Made by a program: the position numbers and the translations under genes
The notes under the pieces: model-generated
Told to the model about the DNA's origin: nothing
Databases searched by the model: none
The model's input: the letters and a program-made list of their open reading frames with translations, nothing else
Origin: CAZAIO01 sp964485235
GTDB taxonomy: Bacteria; Chloroflexota; Dehalococcoidia; GIF9; UBA5629
Direction: 5' to 3'
Assembly: GCA_964485235.1 (NCBI GenBank)
Contig: CAZAIO010000002.1
Coordinates: 1-60,339 of the forward strand
DNA: 60,339 nt
Shown here: positions 17,939-26,602 of the stretch, one piece after another
Layout: each line of letters begins with the position of its first letter
Position numbering within the stretch: position 1 is the stretch's first letter

Positions 17939-19222
17939 TTAGCTTCTTTTACGAGAGGCGGTCTCTATCATTTTGTGGACGGAAGGAATCACTATCATGC
18001 TCACCGTGCCGATGATGGCAAATCCGGCGCAGGTAAACCATGCGATTTGATAGCTTCCGAACTTATCGAATATCCACCCGGTAAGCGGTGGGCTGATAAT
18101 GCTTCCCACCATGGCTATGCCCATGACAAGGCCGATAAGCGTCCCCAGGTGTGTTCTGCCGAAATATTCTCTTAAAATTGCAGGCATTACCGGGATAGGT
18201 GCCCCGTATCCAAGTCCGAAAATAATCAGAAACGGTATGAGTATCCATGTCCTTGTAATTGTGACCGTGCTGAACAGGAGCAGACCGAAAAACATAAGGA
18301 TATATCCCGATGCCATTACCCACCTTTTATCGAACCTGTCTCCCAGCCAGCCGAAGCCGAGACGGCTCACTATTGTCATTATCGGAATGCCGCTCGCTAT
18401 AAAGCTGGCTAAAGACCTCTCAATACCTACCGTGTTCAGATAGGTCATCACATGAGTCACCACAGCATTTGTAATAAGAAAACTGCACAATGTTGCAATC
18501 GTAATAAACCAGAATATACGGTTTTTCAATGCACGTCTCGCATCGACGTCGACATCGGTGATCTGCATCGCGGATTTATCTTTTTGAGTAACCTGTACAA
18601 CTGAGGTATCGCCATCAGGCAGGTAGCCGTACTGCTCGGGCTTGTGTCTGACCACCATGGCAAGGGGTAAAAAGATAACGAGTGCACCGGCACCGAGGTA
18701 TATCATTGCCATTCGCCAGCCGAACATGTCGATCATTTGAGTGACCAGCGGGATCATGAACCCGCCGAACGCCGTGCCGGCTACGACAACCCCTGTTGCT
18801 GTGGACACTCTTCTCCGGAACCAGTATCCCACTACGGTCATTGGAATGACATTAATACAGGCGCTCAGACCCCCGGAAATGATAAAAAACGAGCCATAGA
18901 ACGCTGCAAGCGAATTTGCCTGACTTAAAAAGAATATGCCGATGGTTGAAAGGAGTATTCCGGATACGAGCAGCTTTCGCGGCCCCCATTTATCGATAAG
19001 CCATCCGACAAGCGGAGCAAGGATACCGGATTCCATGCCGCGAATTGAGGCTGCCACCGATATCTGTGCATAGGTCCAGCCGAACTCAGCGGCTATGGGG
19101 TCCAATATGGCGGTAAAACTGTAGAAGAAAGTGCCGCCGAAGTATGCTGCAATAAAAAACAGCGCACCGACAATCCACCATCCGTAAAATATCTTATGAT
19201 GCTTTTCGCTTGTGTCGGTCAT
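17939..19222 (-). CDS. MFS transporter, oxalate:formate antiporter/monocarboxylate type (copy B)
   Basis: 427 residues and 12 membrane helices; same architecture as copy A (KIFYGWWIVGALFFIAAYFG, GWLIDKWGPRKLLVSG, GYWFRRRVSTATGVVVAG). The first 60 codons of the two copies differ at about one base in five, and residues in several helices differ, so substrate specificity may have diverged. The 150-bp 5' region is far more similar between copies than the coding parts. It is followed by an intact PRC-barrel gene upstream on the same strand. Confidence 0.85.
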   Translation of the reverse strand: MTDTSEKHHKIFYGWWIVGALFFIAAYFGGTFFYSFTAILDPIAAEFGWTYAQISVAASIRGMESGILAPLVGWLIDKWGPRKLLVSGILLSTIGIFFLSQANSLAAFYGSFFIISGGLSACINVIPMTVVGYWFRRRVSTATGVVVAGTAFGGFMIPLVTQMIDMFGWRMAMIYLGAGALVIFLPLAMVVRHKPEQYGYLPDGDTSVVQVTQKDKSAMQITDVDVDARRALKNRIFWFITIATLCSFLITNAVVTHVMTYLNTVGIERSLASFIASGIPIMTIVSRLGFGWLGDRFDKRWVMASGYILMFFGLLLFSTVTITRTWILIPFLIIFGLGYGAPIPVMPAILREYFGRTHLGTLIGLVMGIAMVGSIISPPLTGWIFDKFGSYQIAWFTCAGFAIIGTVSMIVIPSVHKMIETASRKRS

Positions 19223-19309
19223 ACGGCAGCTTTGTCCTGTGCGTAAGCGGAGTGCGCTTTTCAGGATACTTTCTCAAGATCGACAAGGGTTATATTGGTA
19301 TGAAATGGT

Positions 19310-19332
19310 ATCATTGCGGAAGGTAATGTGCA
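19310..19332 (-). promoter_or_regulatory. Shared upstream element of the MFS genes
   Basis: A 23-base element (core ATCATTGCGG on the plus strand) lies 88 bases upstream of MFS copy B. It is identical at 17735-17757 upstream of copy A and recurs with three mismatches at 45462-45484, upstream of a histidine kinase on the same strand. Function unknown; promoter or operator is the simplest reading. Confidence 0.4.
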
Positions 19333-19376
19333 AGGTTAACCGGTGATATTATTGGTATTTTCAGCTAAAAATTTTT

Positions 19377-19589
19377 TTAGAGCTCGTCCTGGCTGATTTT
19401 TAATGTGATCCTGTCGCCGATCTTGTTAATTTTATTGAGAGCTATAACCAGCTTTTTAGTAAGGCCTGTCTTTACTACCATATGATTTACGGTTCCATGC
19501 TGCATATCGACGTCGATATCCGCTACCTTGCCCACATGGTTGGCATTTGAGTCCAGCACTTCTTTCCCGAAAAGCTCGTTGGTATACAC
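19377..19589 (-). CDS. PRC-barrel domain protein
   Basis: 70 residues covering a single PRC-barrel (FGKEVLDSNANHVGKVADID, then NKINKIGDRITLKI). This beta-barrel is found in RimM, photosynthetic reaction centre H subunits and many small proteins of Archaea and Chloroflexota, where it mediates protein binding. AGGAGG lies 9 bases upstream of the ATG. Head of the unit duplicated with the MFS gene. Confidence 0.8.
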   Translation of the reverse strand: MYTNELFGKEVLDSNANHVGKVADIDVDMQHGTVNHMVVKTGLTKKLVIALNKINKIGDRITLKISQDEL

Positions 19590-19737
19590 GTTCGCCTCCT
19601 GTGAAGAGTATTATCAGTACGAAAGTTGCGTTACCAATTGTATCATTTTTTAAAGCAATAACGGCATAATTTCCATTTATTATTTCGGCTGGTAAGTATA
19701 CAATAGTCTACTAAATCCGGCATGAGAAGGGGTCCTG

Positions 19738-20466
19738 ATGGACGATAAAGAAAAAAAATCGGTGGTATGTCTCGGCGCAAGTATTGTGCAGGGACGAATC
19801 AGCAGCAACTTTATCGATATCCTCAAAGAGAAGATGGGGAGCGACGGTTTCAGTTTCATCAATCGCGGTATCGCAGGCTACCAATCGTATAATATAGTTA
19901 CCGGTCTGGACGATGTGATCAAACTTCAGCCCGAATTTATCGTCATTCTCGTGGGGACGAATGATGTTACCGCTGCACTGAACTCGCAGATATCTGGACT
20001 TGCACGCCTGACAAACAAGACTCCGCAACCTCCTTCACCACAGTTCTATTATGATAATATGCTGCGTACCGTTCGCACGCTCAAAGAGAAGACCGCAGCG
20101 AAGATAGGGATCGCTTCTATTACCGTCCTCGGCGAAGACCTCGATTCACCTGAGAACCGGCTTGTCAGGGAATACAACGCGCTTTTAAAGAAGATTGCGA
20201 CGGCGGAACAGATTAGTTATCTTCCTGTTTTTGAGAAGCAGGAGGAGTATTTACAGGCAAATTTAAAAGCTGAAGGATGTCCCTTTAAGGGCGGGATTAT
20301 GCCTTCGCTTGAATTGATGGTACGTCGGTTTATTTTCGGGCAGAGCTTCGATGCAATATCGGTGAAAAAAGGCTATCTTCTGTTGACCGACGGCATACAT
20401 ATGAACAGCCGCGGCGCTGCATTGATTGCCGGTGAGGTGGAAACCTTTCTACATTCCGGTATATAG
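19738..20466 (+). CDS. SGNH/GDSL-family hydrolase
   Basis: 242 residues. The four blocks of the fold are visible: LGASIVQG (block I, Ser in GAS), NRGIAGYQ (block II), LVGTNDV (block III, GxND) and DGIHMNSRG (block V, catalytic Asp and His). No signal peptide, so an intracellular esterase or acyl hydrolase. AAGGGG lies 6 bases before the ATG. The frame is intact and alone between the PRC-barrel gene and a bidirectional terminator. Confidence 0.85.
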   Translation: MDDKEKKSVVCLGASIVQGRISSNFIDILKEKMGSDGFSFINRGIAGYQSYNIVTGLDDVIKLQPEFIVILVGTNDVTAALNSQISGLARLTNKTPQPPSPQFYYDNMLRTVRTLKEKTAAKIGIASITVLGEDLDSPENRLVREYNALLKKIATAEQISYLPVFEKQEEYLQANLKAEGCPFKGGIMPSLELMVRRFIFGQSFDAISVKKGYLLLTDGIHMNSRGAALIAGEVETFLHSGI

Positions 20467-20499
20467 CCTCAGGCAAAAAGGCATTGCAGGAAGCTTATA

Positions 20500-20536
20500 A
20501 GAAATGCATTCCCCACGCATGTGGGGGTGTTTCTTT
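20500..20536. terminator. Bidirectional terminator that resembles a type I-E CRISPR repeat
   Basis: CCCCAC (20511-20516) pairs with GTGGGG (20521-20526) around GCAT, flanked by AAGAAA on the left and TTTCTT on the right, between convergent genes. The core ATTCCCCACGCATGTGGGGG also resembles type I-E CRISPR repeats; there is only one copy. Confidence 0.6.
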
Positions 20537-20560
20537 ATATAACGATATAATTACATTTAT

Positions 20561-22408
20561 TTACGGATACAACACCTTTGCCACGTCATCGAGTCCCAGT
20601 TCCAGCAGCTTCTCCCGGCTTGGCTTTCCCGTTTTCAGGTCCCAATCCATGGCAGCGTAGTAGTCATCGACCAGTGTATCAAGTTCTACGGTCCGGTTTG
20701 CAAGAGGACCTTCTTTATAAGGAGGTATGCCCAGTATTCTTCCGGGGATCTTGAACTGACGCTGGTTCAGTCCTTCGCGGATATTGAATGCCTGCCGCAT
20801 ATTGGCAATACGCTCTCCGGTGACAAGCAGCTCGTCAAGCGTGATGTCCCAGCCGGTGACAGCCTGCATGAAATCGGGTATTGCGTCGATAGTCGGCAGG
20901 ACTATATAGACAAAGAGGCACATTCCGCAGCTTGACAGCGCATGTTGAATATTGATTCCTCTTTTGTGGAGAATACCCCTGCCTTTTATCATCTCGTGGT
21001 CGAATTCCGGCATAAATCCCGGAGGGTGCATTTCTTCGGAACCAAGAGTATGCCGCCCCGGAGTAGCATCTCCTGCATAGTTGGTGACGAACTCAGGATG
21101 GATGATAGGGTGATGTGCAGGGACTTCCTGCCCTTGAATATGGATGGCATATTTTTCCGCGCCTTTGCCGATACGCTCTGCTGCGGACTTTACACCATCG
21201 GCAAGTATAGCCCCGATGCCTTCTCTCCGTCCTATTTTTTCAGTAATATCGACTATAGCCCTGTGGTTTCCCCATGTCAGTTCGATGCCGTCGGTGTCTT
21301 TTTTGTTGATAATACCGTTTTCAAAGCATTCGATGGCAAAAGCGACGGTCGCTCCTCCTGAAATAGTATCGATGCCGTAACGGTTGCAAAGGTCGTTTGC
21401 CTTGATGATGGACTCAAGGTTGTTATTGAGTAAGTTGGAGCCGTACATAATAACAGTCTCGTATTCCGGACGGTACGTACCTTCGACGTAGTTATATTCA
21501 CCTGTACCTTTTTTCATAACTGCTTCACAGCCTACGGCACACTGGTAACAGGCAGCCCTTTTAAGCTGGCGCTGGTACATAGGCTCATATCCCAGCGGGT
21601 AGGGATCGGGGAAATCAACCATGCCATTGCTTCCCCAGTTTTTCGCCGGCGAGTCTCCCGTTTCTATCGATATAACATTCACGAAGTTAGTGCCGTATTT
21701 CCTCATCATGTCGATATGCCCGGCGAGCAAGCCCTGGTATTTTTTCCGCAGGTCCTTGACTTTTTGCTCGTCGGCGACGGGGACCTTCATTGAACCTTTT
21801 ACTGCAACTGCCTTGAGTTTTTTTGAGCCCATGATGGCGCCAAGTCCGGAGCGCCCGGCGACACTTCCTTTGCTGTGTACTATTCCCGAAATGAGCGAGA
21901 GTGTTTCACCGGAAGGACCGATACAGGAGACCGCTGTATCTTCTCCATGCTCTGCCTTCAGTATGTCTTCCGTATCGTAGCAGTCTTTACCCCATAAATG
22001 GGATGCGTCACGGAGTTCGGCTTTACCGTTATTTATAAAAATATACACGGGCTTTTCCGATATTCCATTGACAAATATCGAATCATAGCCGGAGAATTTT
22101 AAGAAAGCGCTGAAATAGCCACCACTGTTCGCGTCTCCCCATGTACCGGTGAGAGGAGATTTCCCCACGATAACATATCGTGTGCCGGATATTGCCCTGG
22201 TACCGTTTAGCGGTCCGGTAATAAACCCGAGAATGTTATCCGGTCCGAGCGGATCGATACCTGCCTTTTGATTGCTGAAAATATATCGTGCCCCGGTGCC
22301 GCAACCACCGAGGTAATTGCGATAAAAAGCTTCATCAGGTATTTCGTCTCTGAGTTTATGATTTGACAGGTCTGCGATGAGAATTTTACCCATATAACCT
22401 TGTGCCAT
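20561..22408 (-). CDS. aor: Aldehyde:ferredoxin oxidoreductase, tungsten-dependent (AOR 1)
   Basis: 615 residues, the length of classical AOR. The [4Fe-4S] ligands C287, C290, C294 (CYQCAVGC) and C494 (SSCGMC) fall almost exactly where Pyrococcus AOR has them (288, 291, 295, 494). Pterin-binding landmarks include GPLNGTRAISG, TGTWGDANSGGYF, and GSKKLKAVAVKG. The enzyme oxidises aldehydes to carboxylates, or in reverse reduces acids with low-potential ferredoxin. No ferredoxin gene adjoins this copy, unlike AOR 2. AAGGAAAT precedes the ATG. Tungstate would come from the TupABC system at 32.7-35.4 kb. Confidence 0.9.
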   Translation of the reverse strand: MAQGYMGKILIADLSNHKLRDEIPDEAFYRNYLGGCGTGARYIFSNQKAGIDPLGPDNILGFITGPLNGTRAISGTRYVIVGKSPLTGTWGDANSGGYFSAFLKFSGYDSIFVNGISEKPVYIFINNGKAELRDASHLWGKDCYDTEDILKAEHGEDTAVSCIGPSGETLSLISGIVHSKGSVAGRSGLGAIMGSKKLKAVAVKGSMKVPVADEQKVKDLRKKYQGLLAGHIDMMRKYGTNFVNVISIETGDSPAKNWGSNGMVDFPDPYPLGYEPMYQRQLKRAACYQCAVGCEAVMKKGTGEYNYVEGTYRPEYETVIMYGSNLLNNNLESIIKANDLCNRYGIDTISGGATVAFAIECFENGIINKKDTDGIELTWGNHRAIVDITEKIGRREGIGAILADGVKSAAERIGKGAEKYAIHIQGQEVPAHHPIIHPEFVTNYAGDATPGRHTLGSEEMHPPGFMPEFDHEMIKGRGILHKRGINIQHALSSCGMCLFVYIVLPTIDAIPDFMQAVTGWDITLDELLVTGERIANMRQAFNIREGLNQRQFKIPGRILGIPPYKEGPLANRTVELDTLVDDYYAAMDWDLKTGKPSREKLLELGLDDVAKVLYP

Positions 22409-22605
22409 TATCTATTTCCTTTCACGTCTCTCAGACTGTGCAATATGGGGTTATCAAACAACGGGTTCAGGTATAAGCAGGTAATTAATAATGTATATTT
22501 TTATGCTCTATCTAATCAGATTTTACTGTAAGCTCGATATATGTTTCAAATACGAGAGTATTTTTATCACATGGCGATGTGTTTGTATCGTAAGGTGTAA
22601 GTCGT

Positions 22606-22992
22606 TTATCGTAGCGGGCTTTTGTGTAGTGCAAGCACGGTGAACATTACTGCCAAAATGAAAATGACGGCAAACATTACCACAAAACCGATATCGCCCC
22701 GTTGTCCGTAAAAGCCTGCGGCGTTTATCACCGAATAGAATAAGAAGCCCATAGACAGGAGAAATACTTTGACCGACCATTCCTTTTTCATCAGCAGGCC
22801 CATACCTCCTGTTATAAGGGTGATTCCGGTAAGAACGTCCGAGATAATAGCCATGGTAATTGACAAAGGTATAGTCTCCAGTTCATTCTGTAATTGAGGA
22901 TCATTGCCCGTAACGAGTAACATTATCCAGACTCCTATCATACCGAGTCCTGTAACAATAGCGTACATTGATGCTGTTCGTCTCAGTTTCAT
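22606..22992 (-). CDS. Four-helix membrane protein, unknown
   Basis: 128 residues with four predicted membrane helices (AIVTGLGMIGVWIMLLV, SITMAIISDVLTGITLI, VKVFLLSMGFLFYSVI, FVVMFAVIFILAVMF). No recognised motif. The frame overlaps other shadow frames but has the expected positive-inside pattern (KKEW loop). A weak GAGGGC lies 5 bases before the ATG. Confidence 0.65.
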   Translation of the reverse strand: MKLRRTASMYAIVTGLGMIGVWIMLLVTGNDPQLQNELETIPLSITMAIISDVLTGITLITGGMGLLMKKEWSVKVFLLSMGFLFYSVINAAGFYGQRGDIGFVVMFAVIFILAVMFTVLALHKSPLR

Positions 22993-23188
22993 TTTCTGCC
23001 CTCATCTCCGGCTGGTGTGCTCTTTACGTATCCTGTTATTTTATCGGTTGCCGGTTAATAAATAAAATAAACTGCAGGAATGCTTTTCACGGGAAACCGG
23101 ATGGAACATCGATTGAGATTCAGCGGGGACATGGTAAAATGGAGATGTATGCACCTGATGAAACGTTTACAGGTAGAGAACTGACAAA

Positions 23189-23386
23189 ATGATTTATTTA
23201 TTTCTGGCAATGGGATCTATAGGACTGGGAATAATCCTGTCGTTTGTCCTTGTCTTTACCTGCCAGTATTTAGGCATAGATATATTTGAAAATCTGTGGT
23301 TGCTCGCGCTTCCTCTTGTCGTTGCGGTAATCGTGAATATATTTGTTATAGAAATATACAATAGATACAAGAGGAAAAAACGGTAA
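23189..23386 (+). CDS. Small two-helix membrane protein
   Basis: 65 residues: two membrane segments (YLFLAMGSIGLGIILSFVLV and LWLLALPLVVAVIVNIFVI) and a basic tail (NRYKRKKR). Ribosome site GGTAGAG is modest. Convergent with the zinc-ribbon gene, 14 bases from its stop. Function unknown. Confidence 0.55.
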   Translation: MIYLFLAMGSIGLGIILSFVLVFTCQYLGIDIFENLWLLALPLVVAVIVNIFVIEIYNRYKRKKR

Positions 23387-23400
23387 TTGCCGGAGATGCA

Positions 23401-24105
23401 TTACTCTTCGGCAATGTCTTGCATTTCCTGTGCCGAAGGAAGAGGACTGCCGCATTCGAGGCAGTATGTATCGCCGGGATTATTTTCCGTACCGCATTCC
23501 ATACATCGTGTCGTATGTACTTTTGCAACTGCGAGAGCGATTTTCGTGCTGCAATTTGTACAATAACGTGCATTTGACGGGATGAGGGCTGCACAATGGG
23601 GGCACCTGATAAGTTCTCCTCTTACTTCTGCAATTTTAAATGTCGCTTCGTCCGCGAGTTTATCGCTGCTTTTATAAAGTGCGATAACCAGAGCGATCAA
23701 CGGCCAGAGCACCAGAGCCAGGAAAAAGAGCGGATATATCCACGTGTATTGTTTGAGAAACGGCATGATTATCTCGTCGAACATGAGGTATGCGACGACG
23801 ATTATAGCTATGTTAGTTGCCGCGTGAACGATATCGGCGAGCTCTTTGAATGACGGAGTTGCTTTTTCAAGGCGCGGCACGAATTCACGGCGGAATGTGA
23901 TAAGCAGGGATATCATTATAATGCCGATAACGAAAGATATTACTGCGTTGACGGTTACAGGAATTACCGGTATTCGAACCGCCGTAATCATAGGCAGGCT
24001 GGTCAGGATAATATTGACTACGGCAAGAATGATCAACCCTACCGCCAGTCTTATGAGCGGCCTGTATAACACATACGAAAAATTAACTTTTCGATAAGTA
24101 GCCAA
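23401..24105 (-). CDS. Membrane protein with C-terminal double zinc ribbon
   Basis: 234 residues from a TTG start at 24105, chosen because AGGAG lies 6 bases upstream (no ATG is available near). Four membrane helices (residues ~12-150) are followed by two zinc ribbons: CPHCAALIPSNARYCTNC and CMECGTENNPGDTYCLEC. Such DZR proteins anchor cytosolic zinc ribbons to the membrane; role unknown. One of three zinc-ribbon membrane proteins in the window. Confidence 0.75.
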   Translation of the reverse strand: MATYRKVNFSYVLYRPLIRLAVGLIILAVVNIILTSLPMITAVRIPVIPVTVNAVISFVIGIIMISLLITFRREFVPRLEKATPSFKELADIVHAATNIAIIVVAYLMFDEIIMPFLKQYTWIYPLFFLALVLWPLIALVIALYKSSDKLADEATFKIAEVRGELIRCPHCAALIPSNARYCTNCSTKIALAVAKVHTTRCMECGTENNPGDTYCLECGSPLPSAQEMQDIAEE

Positions 24106-24297
24106 GTAATACTCCTTGTTCGTATAGTAAAGATTATAGCAAGCCCGTTATTAAAATACTATATCCTGTGCGGCCTGACCGTGATATACGGTATCACCCG
24201 GATAACGCGAAGTTTGGACATATAGCCTGTTTTTAGCTTTTTACGGTGAGCTATATAAAGGAATGTTCTTATTACATAACAGAATATATACGGTATT

Positions 24298-25512
24298 TTA
24301 CAGTACGGATGTAGCTGTACTCCTTTTTCTTCTGATGAAAAAGGAACTGATGAATGAGATCATGGCAAACATCGACCATAGAACAAACGGAAACCCCGGA
24401 CTGATAGATGCAAGGCTGTTTCCCAGCGCAGGGGAAATCATCGGTCCGATACGGCCGATATTTTGCATCAACCCCAGAGCTGTTCCTGAATATTCCGGTC
24501 CTATTCCTTCTGTTTCAGTGATCATCGTCATGCAGAGTGCCATAAACCCGTCACGACCTGCTCCGATAGCCAGTACGATGAGCCAGACAAATGCATTGTT
24601 TATCAACGAGAGAGATGCAATACCGATAATGACCATGGTGAGATAGGGCAATATAATTTTTTTTCTGGAACCGATTCGAGCGGAGAGCATTGTTATCGGT
24701 ATAGCGCCAGCCGCGCTTATGCCGCAAAATGCAGCTACTGTGCCGTCTGCGCTTGCCGTAGCCCAACCGCTCCCCTGTAAATAGAGGGACAGGTAGCCGA
24801 TCATGCCCCGGATACTGCCTACAACACCAAACAGGGTCAGACCGAGAAACCAGACTGATTTTATGTGGAGTACGTGTGATATCGACTGTTTAAATGATAT
24901 TGTATCTTCCGATTTTGCCGGTCCTGCTTTACCGGATCCCTTTATGGTGAAGACCCATAATAAGGCGATTATAATGGCAATCGTGCCGTACAAATACAAC
25001 ACATATCTCCAACTACCGAGCCAGGGAGATAACACTGTAGCGCTTATCATGGACGATACAGTAAAACCGGTTCCCATTCCTGTCGCCAGCACACCGTTTG
25101 CTACTCCCAATTTCTTCCCCGTAAACCATGTGGAGGCAGCTTTCATTGAGGCGATGTTTGCGATTGACGTAAAAATGCCAAGCAGAAAAACAATGGAGAG
25201 TAAACTGATGAAATTCCAGGAAATACCTCTTAAAGCTCCGAACAATCCTGAAAAGAAACATGTCACTATAAGTGTACGTTTTACTCCGAATTTATCAGAT
25301 AGTGCGCCGCCAAGGAACAGTACGAAGAGAGAAGAAAACGGGATGATACCCCACACCATGCCTATTTCTACCAGGTTCAGATTCAAATCTGTCGATATTT
25401 CTTTAAATAGCACCGCCATGCACATTTCCGGCATAGCAATAACGAACATTAAAGTACATGTGCTCAGTCCCAGCACGTACCACTTGTTATCGATTGCGAG
25501 TCTATTTATCAT
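24298..25512 (-). CDS. MFS permease
   Basis: 404 residues, 12 membrane helices. SFSSLFVLFLGGALSDKFGVKRTL-type loop 2-3 motif (GGALSDKFGVKRT) and a repeat in the second half (SARIGSRKKIILP) mark the major facilitator fold; similar to CynX/NarK-like and OFA-like anion carriers. Not close to the duplicated pair at 16.3-19.2 kb. No good ribosome site at the ATG (25512), so the start may be later. Substrate unknown. Confidence 0.8.
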   Translation of the reverse strand: MINRLAIDNKWYVLGLSTCTLMFVIAMPEMCMAVLFKEISTDLNLNLVEIGMVWGIIPFSSLFVLFLGGALSDKFGVKRTLIVTCFFSGLFGALRGISWNFISLLSIVFLLGIFTSIANIASMKAASTWFTGKKLGVANGVLATGMGTGFTVSSMISATVLSPWLGSWRYVLYLYGTIAIIIALLWVFTIKGSGKAGPAKSEDTISFKQSISHVLHIKSVWFLGLTLFGVVGSIRGMIGYLSLYLQGSGWATASADGTVAAFCGISAAGAIPITMLSARIGSRKKIILPYLTMVIIGIASLSLINNAFVWLIVLAIGAGRDGFMALCMTMITETEGIGPEYSGTALGLMQNIGRIGPMISPALGNSLASISPGFPFVLWSMFAMISFISSFFIRRKRSTATSVL

Positions 25513-26062
25513 AATTGAATTGTTGATATTACGATTCGGGAAGATGCTATGTAGTGCCCTGTGAAATGTTCTGTCTGCACGGCTTGATTGTGCTCACGAT
25601 AGATTATTCCAATCGTCGCCAAAGAACAAAAAAGAAAATCCCTGTTACCGAAGGTTACTGTGCACTTCCTGAAGATAATTGTAGATTACACGGTTATATT
25701 ATGCAATCGGTAAGATATTTTTCCTGTAATTTTATTGGAAAGATGTCGATTGCAGGGGTAACGGTTTACTTGCGAAAAAAGAGCGCACTCCATTTATTAC
25801 GGCATATCGGACACGGGTAAACGGGAGAAAAGGTTTTGAAGTTTCCGTGTTTTCCTTGACGTGATGGTAGCGAGCTTGCTATGGACAAACCTTCTCTCTA
25901 ATAGCTCTCCCTTTATTAACAGGTAGGCGTCAGGGTTAATCTGTATTTCTGTATAGAATTAATAAAAGGGATAGTATTATAACCGGAAGAGTAAAGACTA
26001 TTGCCGGCACCAATTCCCATAACATTACCGGCTCTCCTTATACAAGCGAAACAGCATTATAC
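25513..26062. other. 550 bp without a convincing gene; long hairpin
   Basis: An open frame at 25554-25820 has no ribosome site and no recognisable protein features. The segment 25825-25898 folds into a hairpin: GAGAAAAGGTTT (25825-25836) against AAACCTTCTCTC (25887-25898), one mismatch, with an inner AGC/GCT palindrome. Called a possible structured or repeat element only. Confidence 0.4.
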
Positions 26063-26227
26063 TTATTCCGCCTTGACTTTTACTGCTTCCGCTTTATTCT
26101 TCCGGGCTATCTTGACGTCTCTGGCAGCGGTAAAAATGCCACCAACGTTCATATACCAAATCAGTGCTACAGGAAAGAGAATAATCGGCACTGCTATAAT
26201 TAATGCAACAACTAATTCCCATTGCAT
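26063..26227 (-). CDS. 54-residue single-pass membrane protein
   Basis: A short gene starting at ATG 26227 with AAGGAG at a 9-base distance. The product begins MQWELVVALIIAVPIILFPV, a single membrane helix, followed by NVGGIFTAARD and a highly charged helix (KIARKNKAEAVKVKAE). Clear ribosome site, one helix with positive tail, and no alternative frame on the other strand make it likely real. Function unknown. Confidence 0.7.
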   Translation of the reverse strand: MQWELVVALIIAVPIILFPVALIWYMNVGGIFTAARDVKIARKNKAEAVKVKAE

Positions 26228-26602
26228 TTTACTTTTCTCCTTTCCAAATAATGGTCTTTTTCATCTTCTCTATTTTAAGTGTAACATCCGGTAACACTAT
26301 AGGCTTCCGCTTTGATACCTGATTATTAACTGTAAAAGTACTTGAAATAAGAACAGCGCGCTTATTATTTTTTACTTGTTGAATCGTCATGCGGACAGGT
26401 AAATTCGCCTACTGGCAGCAATAGTAAATACCAATTACTTCTTCAGAGATAAGATAAATTACAAACAATATTAAAGGTGATATGAGGCTTGCCGGATGAT
26501 TTAACGATGTTTTAATAGTTGTTATATGATGGAGTTCTGTTTTATGCTATGAGGGTGTATAATTTTTACCTGTAATATCATCAGGAACCAGAGGAGCCAA
26601 TA
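26228..26602. other. 375 bp promoter region of the zinc-ribbon/OB-fold gene
   Basis: AT-rich divergent region. A consensus -10 box TATAAT lies at 26558-26563, 40 bases before the downstream ATG, with only a weak -35 (TTCTGT). No ORF seen. Confidence 0.4.

Noticed and set aside
20508..20529. CRISPR array
   Set aside because: Only one repeat-like unit, no spacers and no cas genes; kept as a terminator with an odd resemblance.
22968..23192. 74-residue open frame overlapping the membrane-protein start
   Set aside because: No ribosome site and it overlaps the opposite-strand gene; the downstream frame at 23189 has a better protein signature.
25554..25820. 88-residue open frame on the plus strand
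   Set aside because: No ribosome site, no hydrophobic or domain pattern, and unusual composition; treated as noncoding.
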